Source: Pycnococcus provasolii (lineage: Eukaryota > Chlorophyta > Pseudoscourfieldiophyceae > Pseudoscourfieldiales > Pycnococcaceae). Taken from it: a stretch of 64,000 bases of DNA. This document shows, piece after piece, positions 29,189-36,997 of this stretch. Below the pieces are notes generated by a model, which saw nothing but the letters and a program-made list of their open reading frames with translations, was not told the origin of the DNA and made no database searches. Every line of letters starts with the position of its first letter. Position 1 is the stretch's first letter. The stretch is taken from assembly GCA_938743325.2 (NCBI GenBank), contig OW568898.1, positions 372,189-436,188 of the forward strand, read 5' to 3'. The position numbers were made by a program, and so were the translations under genes.

Positions 29189-31696
29189 ATGATGATGGCC
29201 CCCATCATGAACATGGGGGATTTTAATGTCGTCGCACCCTTATTGCATCACAGGTCTCTATGCACCTTACTCATGCTTATGATGTGGTGTAACCTTGCCG
29301 CCTTGTCATTGGCGCAGCAAACCTCCCCGGGTCCCTCTGCAGCGGGGGGGGCCGTGGCAGGGGCCTCGCCGTCGACGGGGTCGGCCGCGGGGTCGGAAGA
29401 TTCCGAGGCGTGCGCGTACTTTGACCTGCACCCTGCTCCTGATGGTGCTGGTGGTGTTGGAAACGTGAACCAAACGGCTGCAGTGACAGTGACATCGGCG
29501 TGCACGATCCAAGACTCGCTGGGAAACAAGTGTGTCTCGGCATTCTCGTACTGGGGTGACTCGTTCTCCTCCAACCCGACGTGCGACTCACTCCTAGACG
29601 CGGGAATCACAAACGAGTGCAAGGTCCTGCTTTCCAAGACGTTTATGCGCATAAAATTCAAAGACGGAAACCCGCTCATATCCGCAAAAGACGTCGACGC
29701 CATGAATACGATGTTCACATCTTGCTTAGAAGAAGTACGAAAAAGTGAAGGCGCAAGCCAGAGCTCTTCTTCTCCACAAACGGAAAGCAAGTGCAAGAGG
29801 GGACGTGCACTCTGCAGCTGCCTCGTGGAAGGAAAATGCAAGCAGTGCGAAGCTGAGGTCATGTTCCTATGCGCAAACGCTGGTGAGAACGCGACGAAGC
29901 ACATGCCCGTATGCGCGTGGGAGCACTGGGACTGGTCTCTGTTCGGCAAGGGTGAGCAGCCGCACGAAAACTCGTTCTGCGGACACTTCGACCCGACGGC
30001 GCCGACGCACCTGTCGTACACTCCGATGAATCCGCACGGAATGGCGATCGTCAAGGCGGCGTCCATGCTGTGCAAGCACCCGTTCCAGTTCGACGTGTCG
30101 GAGCACGCGTCGTTCATCAACGCGACGGGCATGGGAATGTACAAGCAGACATTTTTGGATCAGATGGTTGACGGCGCAATCATGACGCAGTTCACCGTCA
30201 GCGACCTGCAAGACATGGGATTCAATCTTGGCATGGCGAAGAATTTCTACAACGGGAAAAAGCAGTTCTTGTCGCTGAACCAGCCAATCGCGAAGTGCAC
30301 GGCACCTGGCGACCAGCTGAAGATCGACGTCAAGTTCACCATCAACCAGCTCATCAGCATCGACGAGGTGAAGTTCGACTACAAGGTGGCATTCACCGTC
30401 TTCATGGCGTGGACGGACATGAACATGTGGACCGAAAACTGCCCCAGCGCCGTCGACGATAAAATCGAACAGGATAGCTGCCAATACGTGTGGAAGCCGC
30501 CCGTGACGAGCGTCTCGTCTTTCTTGAACGTCAGGCCGGACGACTTCGAGCTGCTGAAGAGGTACATGTGGACCGACTACTACACCAAAACAGTCCTTTA
30601 CCAGCTCGACGTTGTTGGCACGTTCTCCGCGCCCATGGGGTTCAAGAAGTACCCCGGCGACAAACAAGATCTTCCCATAAACTTCGTCATCGACACGGCT
30701 GATCAGCCGGAAGGCCTCGACTACTCGCGTAAGAGCATCATCTTCGATCCGGTGAAGATCATTCTGCCCGAGAGTCTTAAGAGCCGCGACGACGGCAAGG
30801 ATTTGATGAGCGGGTGGAAAATCAAGTCCGCGCGTGCAGAGGAATCGGAATACCTATCTATTGATTTGATGCAGCTTGCCGACAGTGGCCCGATGAGGGA
30901 AATGATCGACAACTGGCTCCTAGGTGTCAAGATGAGCAGGCCACAGCAGATCAAGACGGATGCACAAGCTCGCGAACACTTACGCCAAGCGTCTACGGCA
31001 TCCATGTTGACGGCGTACATTTCCGTCGAGCGCGTGACCGTGTTCTACATGATCAACTATGTGATGGTAATCGTCGTGCTTACCGCACTGTCGTGGGCCG
31101 TGTTCTTTGTCGACGCGACCGACCTGAGCGACCGCGTCTCATTCGTGATGGGACTTCTGATTGCGCTGAATGTGTTCCAGCTCATCCTCGTGAATATCAT
31201 GCCTGTGACGAGCTACCTCACACCCATGCACGAGCTGATCGTCGTGTCGCTGTTTTATACCGTTGGTGCTGCCGCGGAGTCCGTGATGGTCTACCAGTTG
31301 AATAAGCGCGTCGCCGTGAAGGCGGCGGTTATTGAGAAGATTCAGGCTAGTATGGCGGTTGCACATGCGCCGAAGCCTAGTGTGGGAAACTGGGCAAAGA
31401 AGGCGAAGATTAATCCTGCTAAGGATGATACCGATGCCAGCATGACTTCTGTGGGTCCATCGCCGAATGGCGATGGTGGCGACTCTGAGTCTGGTGTGCA
31501 CCATCCATCTGAGCAGTCCGCCCCGCCACCAGCCAAACGGCGATGGATACCAGCGGTAAACGGCAGTATGAATATCAAATCGTTCATGGCTTACTTTGAT
31601 ACTGCGGAGATGTTTCTCGCGGAGCACCTTGACACAATTTGTTTGATTACCTTCCCGATCACGTACGCGATCTACGTCGCCGTGACATTTTCATAA
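29189..31696 (+). CDS. Pentameric ligand-gated ion channel homologue with an N-terminal SAM domain
   Basis: The 835-residue product starts at an ATG at 29189. A signal peptide (core CTLLMLMMWCNLAALSLA) is followed by a Cys-rich ectodomain to about residue 290. A SAM-domain-like helical module comes next (about 301-362: GMYKQTFLDQMVDGAIM, then LTVSDLQDMGF-type). Residues 375-611 match the pLGIC ligand-binding fold: an IDE-containing strand, FMAWTDMNMW in place of the W-x-D-x-R-L-x-W signature, and GFKKYPGDKQDL at the Cys-loop position without flanking cysteines, as in prokaryotic Pro-loop receptors. Four TM helices follow: M1 (613-641), M2 (650-673, DRVSFVMGLLIALNVFQLIL), M3 (682-704) and M4 (814-835), with a 110-residue M3-M4 loop. 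The product is likely a plasma-membrane ligand-gated channel; ligand and ion selectivity are unknown. Placing SAM after a signal peptide predicts an extracellular SAM, which is odd. Confidence 0.88.
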   Translation: MMMAPIMNMGDFNVVAPLLHHRSLCTLLMLMMWCNLAALSLAQQTSPGPSAAGGAVAGASPSTGSAAGSEDSEACAYFDLHPAPDGAGGVGNVNQTAAVTVTSACTIQDSLGNKCVSAFSYWGDSFSSNPTCDSLLDAGITNECKVLLSKTFMRIKFKDGNPLISAKDVDAMNTMFTSCLEEVRKSEGASQSSSSPQTESKCKRGRALCSCLVEGKCKQCEAEVMFLCANAGENATKHMPVCAWEHWDWSLFGKGEQPHENSFCGHFDPTAPTHLSYTPMNPHGMAIVKAASMLCKHPFQFDVSEHASFINATGMGMYKQTFLDQMVDGAIMTQFTVSDLQDMGFNLGMAKNFYNGKKQFLSLNQPIAKCTAPGDQLKIDVKFTINQLISIDEVKFDYKVAFTVFMAWTDMNMWTENCPSAVDDKIEQDSCQYVWKPPVTSVSSFLNVRPDDFELLKRYMWTDYYTKTVLYQLDVVGTFSAPMGFKKYPGDKQDLPINFVIDTADQPEGLDYSRKSIIFDPVKIILPESLKSRDDGKDLMSGWKIKSARAEESEYLSIDLMQLADSGPMREMIDNWLLGVKMSRPQQIKTDAQAREHLRQASTASMLTAYISVERVTVFYMINYVMVIVVLTALSWAVFFVDATDLSDRVSFVMGLLIALNVFQLILVNIMPVTSYLTPMHELIVVSLFYTVGAAAESVMVYQLNKRVAVKAAVIEKIQASMAVAHAPKPSVGNWAKKAKINPAKDDTDASMTSVGPSPNGDGGDSESGVHHPSEQSAPPPAKRRWIPAVNGSMNIKSFMAYFDTAEMFLAEHLDTICLITFPITYAIYVAVTFS

Positions 31697-33013
31697 CACA
31701 AATGAGGAGGAGGAGGAGGAGGAGGTCTGGCCAGCGGGCGTTATTATCAATGACTAAATTTACTTACTTAAGGTCCTTCGTTCAAACAAAATATACATTA
31801 AACAATTTTAAACATTCGAACATTCAACAACTCAACACTCTCGACTTCCAATTATATATATATATATATTTTTTTAGTTAGAGCCCGGGGAATCTAACCA
31901 TAAAGGGCTTCCGAAAACAATGGGTGGCCGGGCACCTATTTGGGCATTTTTGCGGAATGCGGATATGCGCGTGGGGGGCGCGCGGGGAGTTAATTTGGCA
32001 GTCAGTTGTCACTGGCCACGTCCTTCTACTCCTTTTTGGAGTATGACGTGCCGTTCGAGGGAGGCGGATAGAATCGGCCGAGCTTTGCTGTTTCTCCAAC
32101 CGCGTGGCGAAAGGCTTTGTTGTCTATTGCCGCGAATGGAAATCCACAAGAGTAGAACGCCCGCGCCCAGAGGTCGTTGACCCCCTTCGTGTCCATGCGT
32201 TGTACGGAAGTCTCGAATCTCGATGTCGTCTTGATTTCTTCTTCTCGGCAGTTTCAGCGGCTGACGTACGTCCACCATCGTCCGCTTCATGGGCGGGGAG
32301 CGCTACGATAAAGTCACTGGGCGAGTGCCTAAGCCTGGCGATTGGGAGTGCGCAGTGATAGGGTGCCGAGCCAATGGCCCGTTCAAAATCGATGTGATGG
32401 ACAGCCTTGCCGAGACGCGGCAGCGGAAGCGCAGGATGAATGCAGCGGAACAGCAAAAGATTGATGAGTGGTATCATTGCTTTTAGGCTTGGGTTGGTGT
32501 GGTTGTGGAGGAGTTTGTGGAGCTCGAAGTAAGGTGTTGTGGTGTGGAGTTGGTGTGTGAGTTGGAAAGTTGTTTGTTTGGAGGGCCATCATCTCAGCCG
32601 GTGTGCGCCATGACACGCCGGCACAATGCCTTTGCGGCACCACATTCAAAGTCTGAAAGATCCTTGCCATGCGCTGTAGCTTGGAAAACCCACTACTCTC
32701 GGACCCATATATATTCCTGCGTCTACTAGAAAATTAGGCGAGGCCTCGCCGAAGCAAGGAGGAGAGACACAAAGTTCTTGTTGTGCTTGTCTGCCTCCTC
32801 AAGACTCTCAGCACTCTCTCACGACGGCCCACCACGAAAAACCAAGAGGCCCGGGCGGGACCCCCCACCCATGCCCCAAAAACTGAGCAAGGAGGTATCC
32901 CCCGGGCGGAACTTGAGATGCGATAAGATTTGGATTTGCTGCCCCGGATATTTCCTCGCCAAACCCACCAAGTTTCACATCCGCCGACGTACCCGAACGA
33001 ACGCGACGCAACC
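31697..33013. other. Intergenic region, one short possible ORF
   Basis: About 1.3 kb separate the channel gene from the reductase gene. A GAG/GGA tract at 31703-31725, an AT dinucleotide run at about 31854-31870 and G/T-rich sequence at 32488-32580 are visible. The only frame worth recording is at 32289-32486, listed separately. Confidence 0.5.
32289..32486 (+). CDS. Possible 65-residue ORF, doubtful
   Basis: The frame has an ATG and a protein-like composition with a basic helix near the end (AETRQRKRRMNAAEQQKIDE). The segment VPKPGDWECAVIGCRANG recalls one half of a RanBP2-type zinc finger, but the second Cys pair is missing. It may be a remnant exon or chance. Confidence 0.2.
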   Translation: MGGERYDKVTGRVPKPGDWECAVIGCRANGPFKIDVMDSLAETRQRKRRMNAAEQQKIDEWYHCF

Positions 33014-34237
33014 ATGGCGGCCATGATGGGTGTGCGTGTTAGCTCTGGTGCTCGGTCTGGTCATTCTTGTGCTCGTGTGTCTCGCTCCTCTCGCTCCTCT
33101 CGTCCGTCTCGTGTGTCAGTCGTCGCATCTTCTGCTGGCCACCTTTCCTCATCAGATCTCACGTTCAAGGGCAAACCTGCGTCTTCCACTTGCGTGGTGG
33201 TGCTCGGCCCGACGGGGTACATTGGCAAGTACACGACGCGCGAACTTATCGCGAGAGGGTACGATGTCGTCGCCATCTCGAGAAGCAAGTCGGGTATCGG
33301 TGGCGCGGGTGATGAGCAGAAAGTGAGAGACGACCTTCCAGGTGCGACAGTCGTGTTCGGGGACGCCACGGACAAAGACTCGCTGAAAAAAGCATTCCAA
33401 GATATTGGTAAGCCCGTGGACGCCGTCGTCTGCTGCCTCGCGTCGCGCACGGGAGGCGTCGAAGACAGCTGGCTTGTCGACTACCAAGCGACGCGAAACG
33501 GCTTGGACGTTGGACTCGAGTTTGGCATGAGCCACTACGTCCTTTTGAGTGCCATCTGCGTGCAGAAGCCTGACCTCGTCTTCCAGAAAGCCAAACTAAA
33601 GTTCGAGCAGGAACTCGTTGACGCATCCAGCGCCTCGGACGGAAAACTCACGTACAGCATTGTCAGGCCAACGGCGTTCTTCAAGAGCCTTGCGGGGCAA
33701 GTCGAAGTTGTGCGTGGAGGTGGCCCCTACGTCATGTTCGGAAACGGAGAACTCTGCGCGTGCAAGCCCATCAGCGAACGCGACTTGGCGGCGTTCATTT
33801 CCAACGGCGTCGACGACGAGACGTACTACAACAAAATCCTTCCCATCGGTGGGCCGGGCGAAGCGCTCACGCCGAAGCAGCAGGGTGCCATACTGTTTGA
33901 GAAATTTGGAATCGAAAAGCCATTCTACGTCACACCGCCCATCCAAATCATGGACGTCGTCATCAAGGGACTCGACGCAGTGGCGGGGTGGTTCCCCGAG
34001 AACAAATCCATGGAAGATGCGGCTGAGTTTGGTAAGATTGGACGCTACTACGCCGCCGAATCCATGCTTGTGCTCGACGAGACGACGGGCGATTACGATG
34101 CGAACGCCACGCCTAGCTTCGGCAATGACACGCTTGAGGCATTCTTCGAGGCGGCGGTGAAAGATCCGGAGGTGCTCAAGGCACAAGCACTTGGCGACCA
34201 GGCGGTATTTGGCGTCGGTAAAGGTGAGGAGGTGTAG
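33014..34237 (+). CDS. DVR: Divinyl chlorophyllide a 8-vinyl-reductase, plastid precursor
   Basis: The 407-residue product starts at ACCATGG (ATG at 33014). The first 50 residues are Ser/Arg/Val-rich, a typical plastid transit peptide. The rest is an atypical short-chain dehydrogenase with a Rossmann motif VVVLGPTGYIGKYTTRELIA, then DAVVCCLASRTGGVEDSW, YVLLSAICVQKP and IVRPTAFFKSLAGQ, the signature blocks of plant-type (N-DVR) 8-vinyl reductase. It uses NADPH to reduce the C8 vinyl group of divinyl (proto)chlorophyllide in chlorophyll synthesis. Length matches the family (about 400). A frame open further upstream to 32930 has no ATG with a transit-like leader. No intron is needed. Confidence 0.96.
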   Translation: MAAMMGVRVSSGARSGHSCARVSRSSRSSRPSRVSVVASSAGHLSSSDLTFKGKPASSTCVVVLGPTGYIGKYTTRELIARGYDVVAISRSKSGIGGAGDEQKVRDDLPGATVVFGDATDKDSLKKAFQDIGKPVDAVVCCLASRTGGVEDSWLVDYQATRNGLDVGLEFGMSHYVLLSAICVQKPDLVFQKAKLKFEQELVDASSASDGKLTYSIVRPTAFFKSLAGQVEVVRGGGPYVMFGNGELCACKPISERDLAAFISNGVDDETYYNKILPIGGPGEALTPKQQGAILFEKFGIEKPFYVTPPIQIMDVVIKGLDAVAGWFPENKSMEDAAEFGKIGRYYAAESMLVLDETTGDYDANATPSFGNDTLEAFFEAAVKDPEVLKAQALGDQAVFGVGKGEEV

Positions 34238-34680
34238 GGTAGTAAAAACAAAACAAAAAAACAAAGATTCGTTTATTCAGCAATGCAATGGAGTTCACTT
34301 CGTCCAACTGGCCGTTCGTCCATTCACTCCATTCCCATCATTTCATCATCCAGCGCATATGGTACATGTGGCGCTCGTACATGATTTTCGAAGGTTTTTT
34401 TTTAAAAAACTTTTTGCGATATATAGAAATTACAAAAACAAGTGAAAAGAAAAGAATCACCATACCTGCTAAAATTCGTCGTCCCATCACGTCAGTCACA
34501 GGAGACGCGGACGACGGACCGAAGGAAGACCCACGCCGCAAAAACGCAATCGGGTTAGGGTTAGGGTTAGGGCTAGGGTTAGGACTAGGGTTAGGGTTGG
34601 GGTTCTCCCTGTTGTTTGTTCTTACTCCCTCCCTCCCTCTCTTCTGCTGTCACGTCAGTACGTCACGTCACGTCACGCCT
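34238..34680. other. Convergent 3' region with TTAGGG-type array
   Basis: The 3' ends of DVR and SEC11 meet here. It contains a GGGTTA-type array at 34552-34605 and an AT-rich stretch at 34385-34440. No gene is seen. Confidence 0.6.
34552..34605 (+). repeat. Interstitial telomere-like array with variants
   Basis: GGGTTA units alternate with GGGCTA, GGACTA and GGGTTG variants. Unlike the others, it lies between two gene 3' ends. Confidence 0.85.
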
Positions 34681-35745
34681 TCATGGCGAGATGCAGAACG
34701 TCAGTATGGCCAGCAGCGCCATGGCGACCCACTTCACGACGGGGTAGTCGCGCGCCAAGAGAGTGATCGCGCCCATGTAAGGAACGTGCGCACGCACGAC
34801 GCCCACGATGTCCTCCTCCTCCAGCCAACGCTGCCCCGGCGCGTACAGAGGAACGTCGGGCCCGAAGTTGTTGTCGCCTTTCGTCAGCATCTCCATGCCC
34901 ACGTTCCGACGGAAGTTTGTGCGATTGCGCAAATGCTTCGGCGCACCACCGTCGTTCAGCCAGCGCGTGTCGTTCAACCAGACCTCCGAATCCATGGGCG
35001 CAACGAACGTCCGATTATTGCCATCGCCCGTCTGCCGTCGTGTGTGCGTCCAGAGAATTCGATGCACGATGGGAACTTCACGCTCGCGAACGTCGAAGAC
35101 GACGATATCTCCGTTGTGCAGCTTTCGACCTGAAGCGAGGAACATGATGTCACCGCGGCGATATCCTGGCTCCATGCTACCTGAGAGAACGACCACGATT
35201 GGACTCTGGCTCATGCTCCACATCTAAATGATCATGATGATCATTGATTTTGTTTCGTTGGTGTGTGGTTGTTGTAATTGTGGTTGTTGTTGGTGGTGTC
35301 GTCGTCAGTCCAAACAGTAGAAGTAGTTGTCAATGCATACGACGTGAGTGACCAATCAATGTCCGTTCGCACGCACCATGAAGACCTGAAAGATGCAAAA
35401 TCCACTGCACAGTATGAGTCCCACGGATACGAAGTGCCATACGATCGCCCGCCAACTCGGCATCTTCACCTTCGCGGAATGCGTCTTATCACCAGCACGT
35501 GAATACCCCAACAAGGTCATCATCCATGTTTTGCAGCGGTGCAGGATCGACGAAGGTGGAATTTCACCACCGTCGTCTCGACCATCTGCGCGCGTTTTTT
35601 TTGGCCGTGACGGAGAGGGTGTATCGTCGTCGTCACGGCGAAGGATCGGCCTACGGTCGTCGTCATCATCAGCATCGTCATGACGTTCGTCGTTCTTCAC
35701 AGGAAATGGCGTCTGCACCGCCGCGTCGTCGAACACGAACGACAT
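34681..35745 (-). CDS. SEC11: Signal peptidase complex catalytic subunit SEC11, two exons
   Basis: I place exon 1 at 35745-35377 and exon 2 at 35223-34681, with a 153 bp intron (GTGCGT...TTTAG, phase 0) at 35376-35224. The joined 303-residue product has a hydrophilic Asp/Arg-rich extension (about 90 residues), the N-terminal TM helix (WHFVSVGLILCSGFCIFQVF) and then the S26B core: Ser139 in VVLSGSMEPG, His177 in PIVHRI, and the conserved KGDNNFGPD and LYAPGQRWL blocks, with a C-terminal hydrophobic end. SEC11 cleaves signal peptides in the ER lumen by a Ser-His mechanism. The splice model is my inference: exon 2 alone lacks the membrane anchor every SEC11 has, and the upstream open frame supplies it exactly in phase. 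The acidic extension is longer than usual for the family (about 170-180 residues in total); the Met in AKVKMPSW could be an alternative start. Confidence 0.88.
35224..35376 (-). other. Predicted spliceosomal intron in SEC11
   Basis: On the minus strand the sequence begins GTGCGT and ends TTTAG, with a CTGAC-like branch motif inside. It joins codon ATG at 35379-35377 to codon ATG at 35223-35221. Confidence 0.75.
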
Positions 35746-35869
35746 GACCGAAAACAGATGGAAAAATTGAACAGATGGGATGGAATGGAACTGGGGGGAG
35801 GGGGTAACGAACGTGTATAGGTGTTTGGTCGAACTTGGGTGAACAATGTTATTTTAATGACACAACTTT

Positions 35870-36766
35870 CTAGTAGTCTCGTTTCTCGAGAAAGTTCATG
35901 GGTGGTCGTCCTGCCTTGACAGGCCGTTCGGCGGTGCCGCCGTGGTCGACGTCAAAGCGTGGCGACTGCGCGCCAAGGGCGCCGGGCAGCTTTCCCCAGT
36001 ATTTCGGCAGTAAGCCGCCAGCGTACACGGGTTTTGGAAACTGTATGCGCTCGAGCCTGTATCCTCGCTTTTCGTTGTCATCTTTCACCTTGTGGTAGAT
36101 TGGCCCCTTTCTTGTGAACCCGCCGTTGCGCATGCGCTCCGCGACCGCGAAGACGCGCATCTGGTTTGCGTACGCGAAGTGCGGCAAGGTGGCGGCGACG
36201 AGTCCCATGCAGCACAGAAAGTACACGCCTAGTCCCGTTCCTGACTTGTAGTACCCGCCTAGACTCCATATGACGCTCAGAATGCTCACGCACCCGAGAG
36301 CGACTAAGCTTTCTACAAGGTTTTCGAACCCGACTGTGCGCACGGTCCCAAGCTGGAAGAAGAACATGCTCGCCGTCTCGGGTGTGGGGAACTGGAACGC
36401 GCGCGTCGTGAGTTTGATGACGATTTGCATGACGAGCACTCCCACGGTGGCCCGTTCTCGCGTGATTGCGAACGGCGTTGGAGAAGGGTCTGCCCCAGGC
36501 TCTCCTCCTCCACCTCCACCTCCACCTCCGCCTCCGCCGCCACCGCCAATTCCCCCTCGTCCTCCTCCTCCTCCTCCCCCCCCCGGCGCGGCGTCCCCAG
36601 GCACACCTGCTCCTCCCCGCGGGTTCATGAAGCTCCTCAAAACCACGCCTGCTGAACGTCGAGAGGCGTAAGACCGAGAGGTGGCAAGGAAGTCTTGAGT
36701 TCTTCTCGTGCCTGTATTGACTCTATTGACACGTGCATGAGACCCCATAGTAACACGCATGGCCAT
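35870..36766 (-). CDS. Organelle-targeted Gly-rich membrane protein, function unknown
   Basis: The 298-residue product starts at an ATG at 36766. The first 45 residues are Arg/Ser/Thr-rich without acids, as in plastid or mitochondrial transit peptides. A long Gly run (about 50-90) follows. Three hydrophobic segments (about 104-125, 145-168, 176-196) precede a soluble, basic C-terminal 100 residues rich in Tyr/Pro (KGPIYHKVKDDNEKRGYRLE, FPKPVYAGGLLPKYWGKLPG). I do not recognise the family. The layout fits a small integral thylakoid, envelope or inner-mitochondrial protein. It lies 124 bp downstream of and in tandem with SEC11, and its 5' end is divergent from ArsA1. Confidence 0.75.
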   Translation of the reverse strand: MAMRVTMGSHARVNRVNTGTRRTQDFLATSRSYASRRSAGVVLRSFMNPRGGAGVPGDAAPGGGGGGGGRGGIGGGGGGGGGGGGGGGEPGADPSPTPFAITRERATVGVLVMQIVIKLTTRAFQFPTPETASMFFFQLGTVRTVGFENLVESLVALGCVSILSVIWSLGGYYKSGTGLGVYFLCCMGLVAATLPHFAYANQMRVFAVAERMRNGGFTRKGPIYHKVKDDNEKRGYRLERIQFPKPVYAGGLLPKYWGKLPGALGAQSPRFDVDHGGTAERPVKAGRPPMNFLEKRDY

Positions 36767-36838
36767 GGCGGCGGCGGCTGAGAAAGAAATGGAGAAAAAA
36801 AGGGGGAGAAAAGAAGGGGAGAAGAAATTAGGGTCCTA

Positions 36839-36887
36839 GTTAGGGTTAGGGTTAGGGTTACGATGCCTACAACTAGGGTTAGGGTTA
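36839..36887 (+). repeat. Interstitial telomere-like repeats in a divergent promoter
   Basis: GTTAGGGTTAGGGTTAGGGTTA is followed after 13 bp by a second short run (ctagggttagggtta). The repeats lie in the 231 bp between the start codons of the unknown membrane protein (leftward) and ArsA1 (rightward). Confidence 0.85.
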
Positions 36888-36997
36888 CGGGAAACCCTAA
36901 TCACCCAAGGTTGATAGACTATCTCTTGGCACCTGCCCTTCCTTCCTTATCGTCTCCTCCGACCCTTTTCTTTTTCATTCTGCTTCTCGTTCCAGCC

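Noticed and set aside
36863-36997. Upstream ATG for ArsA1
   Set aside because: The extension is translated from the TTAGGG-type repeats; the ATG at 36998 opens a normal transit peptide.
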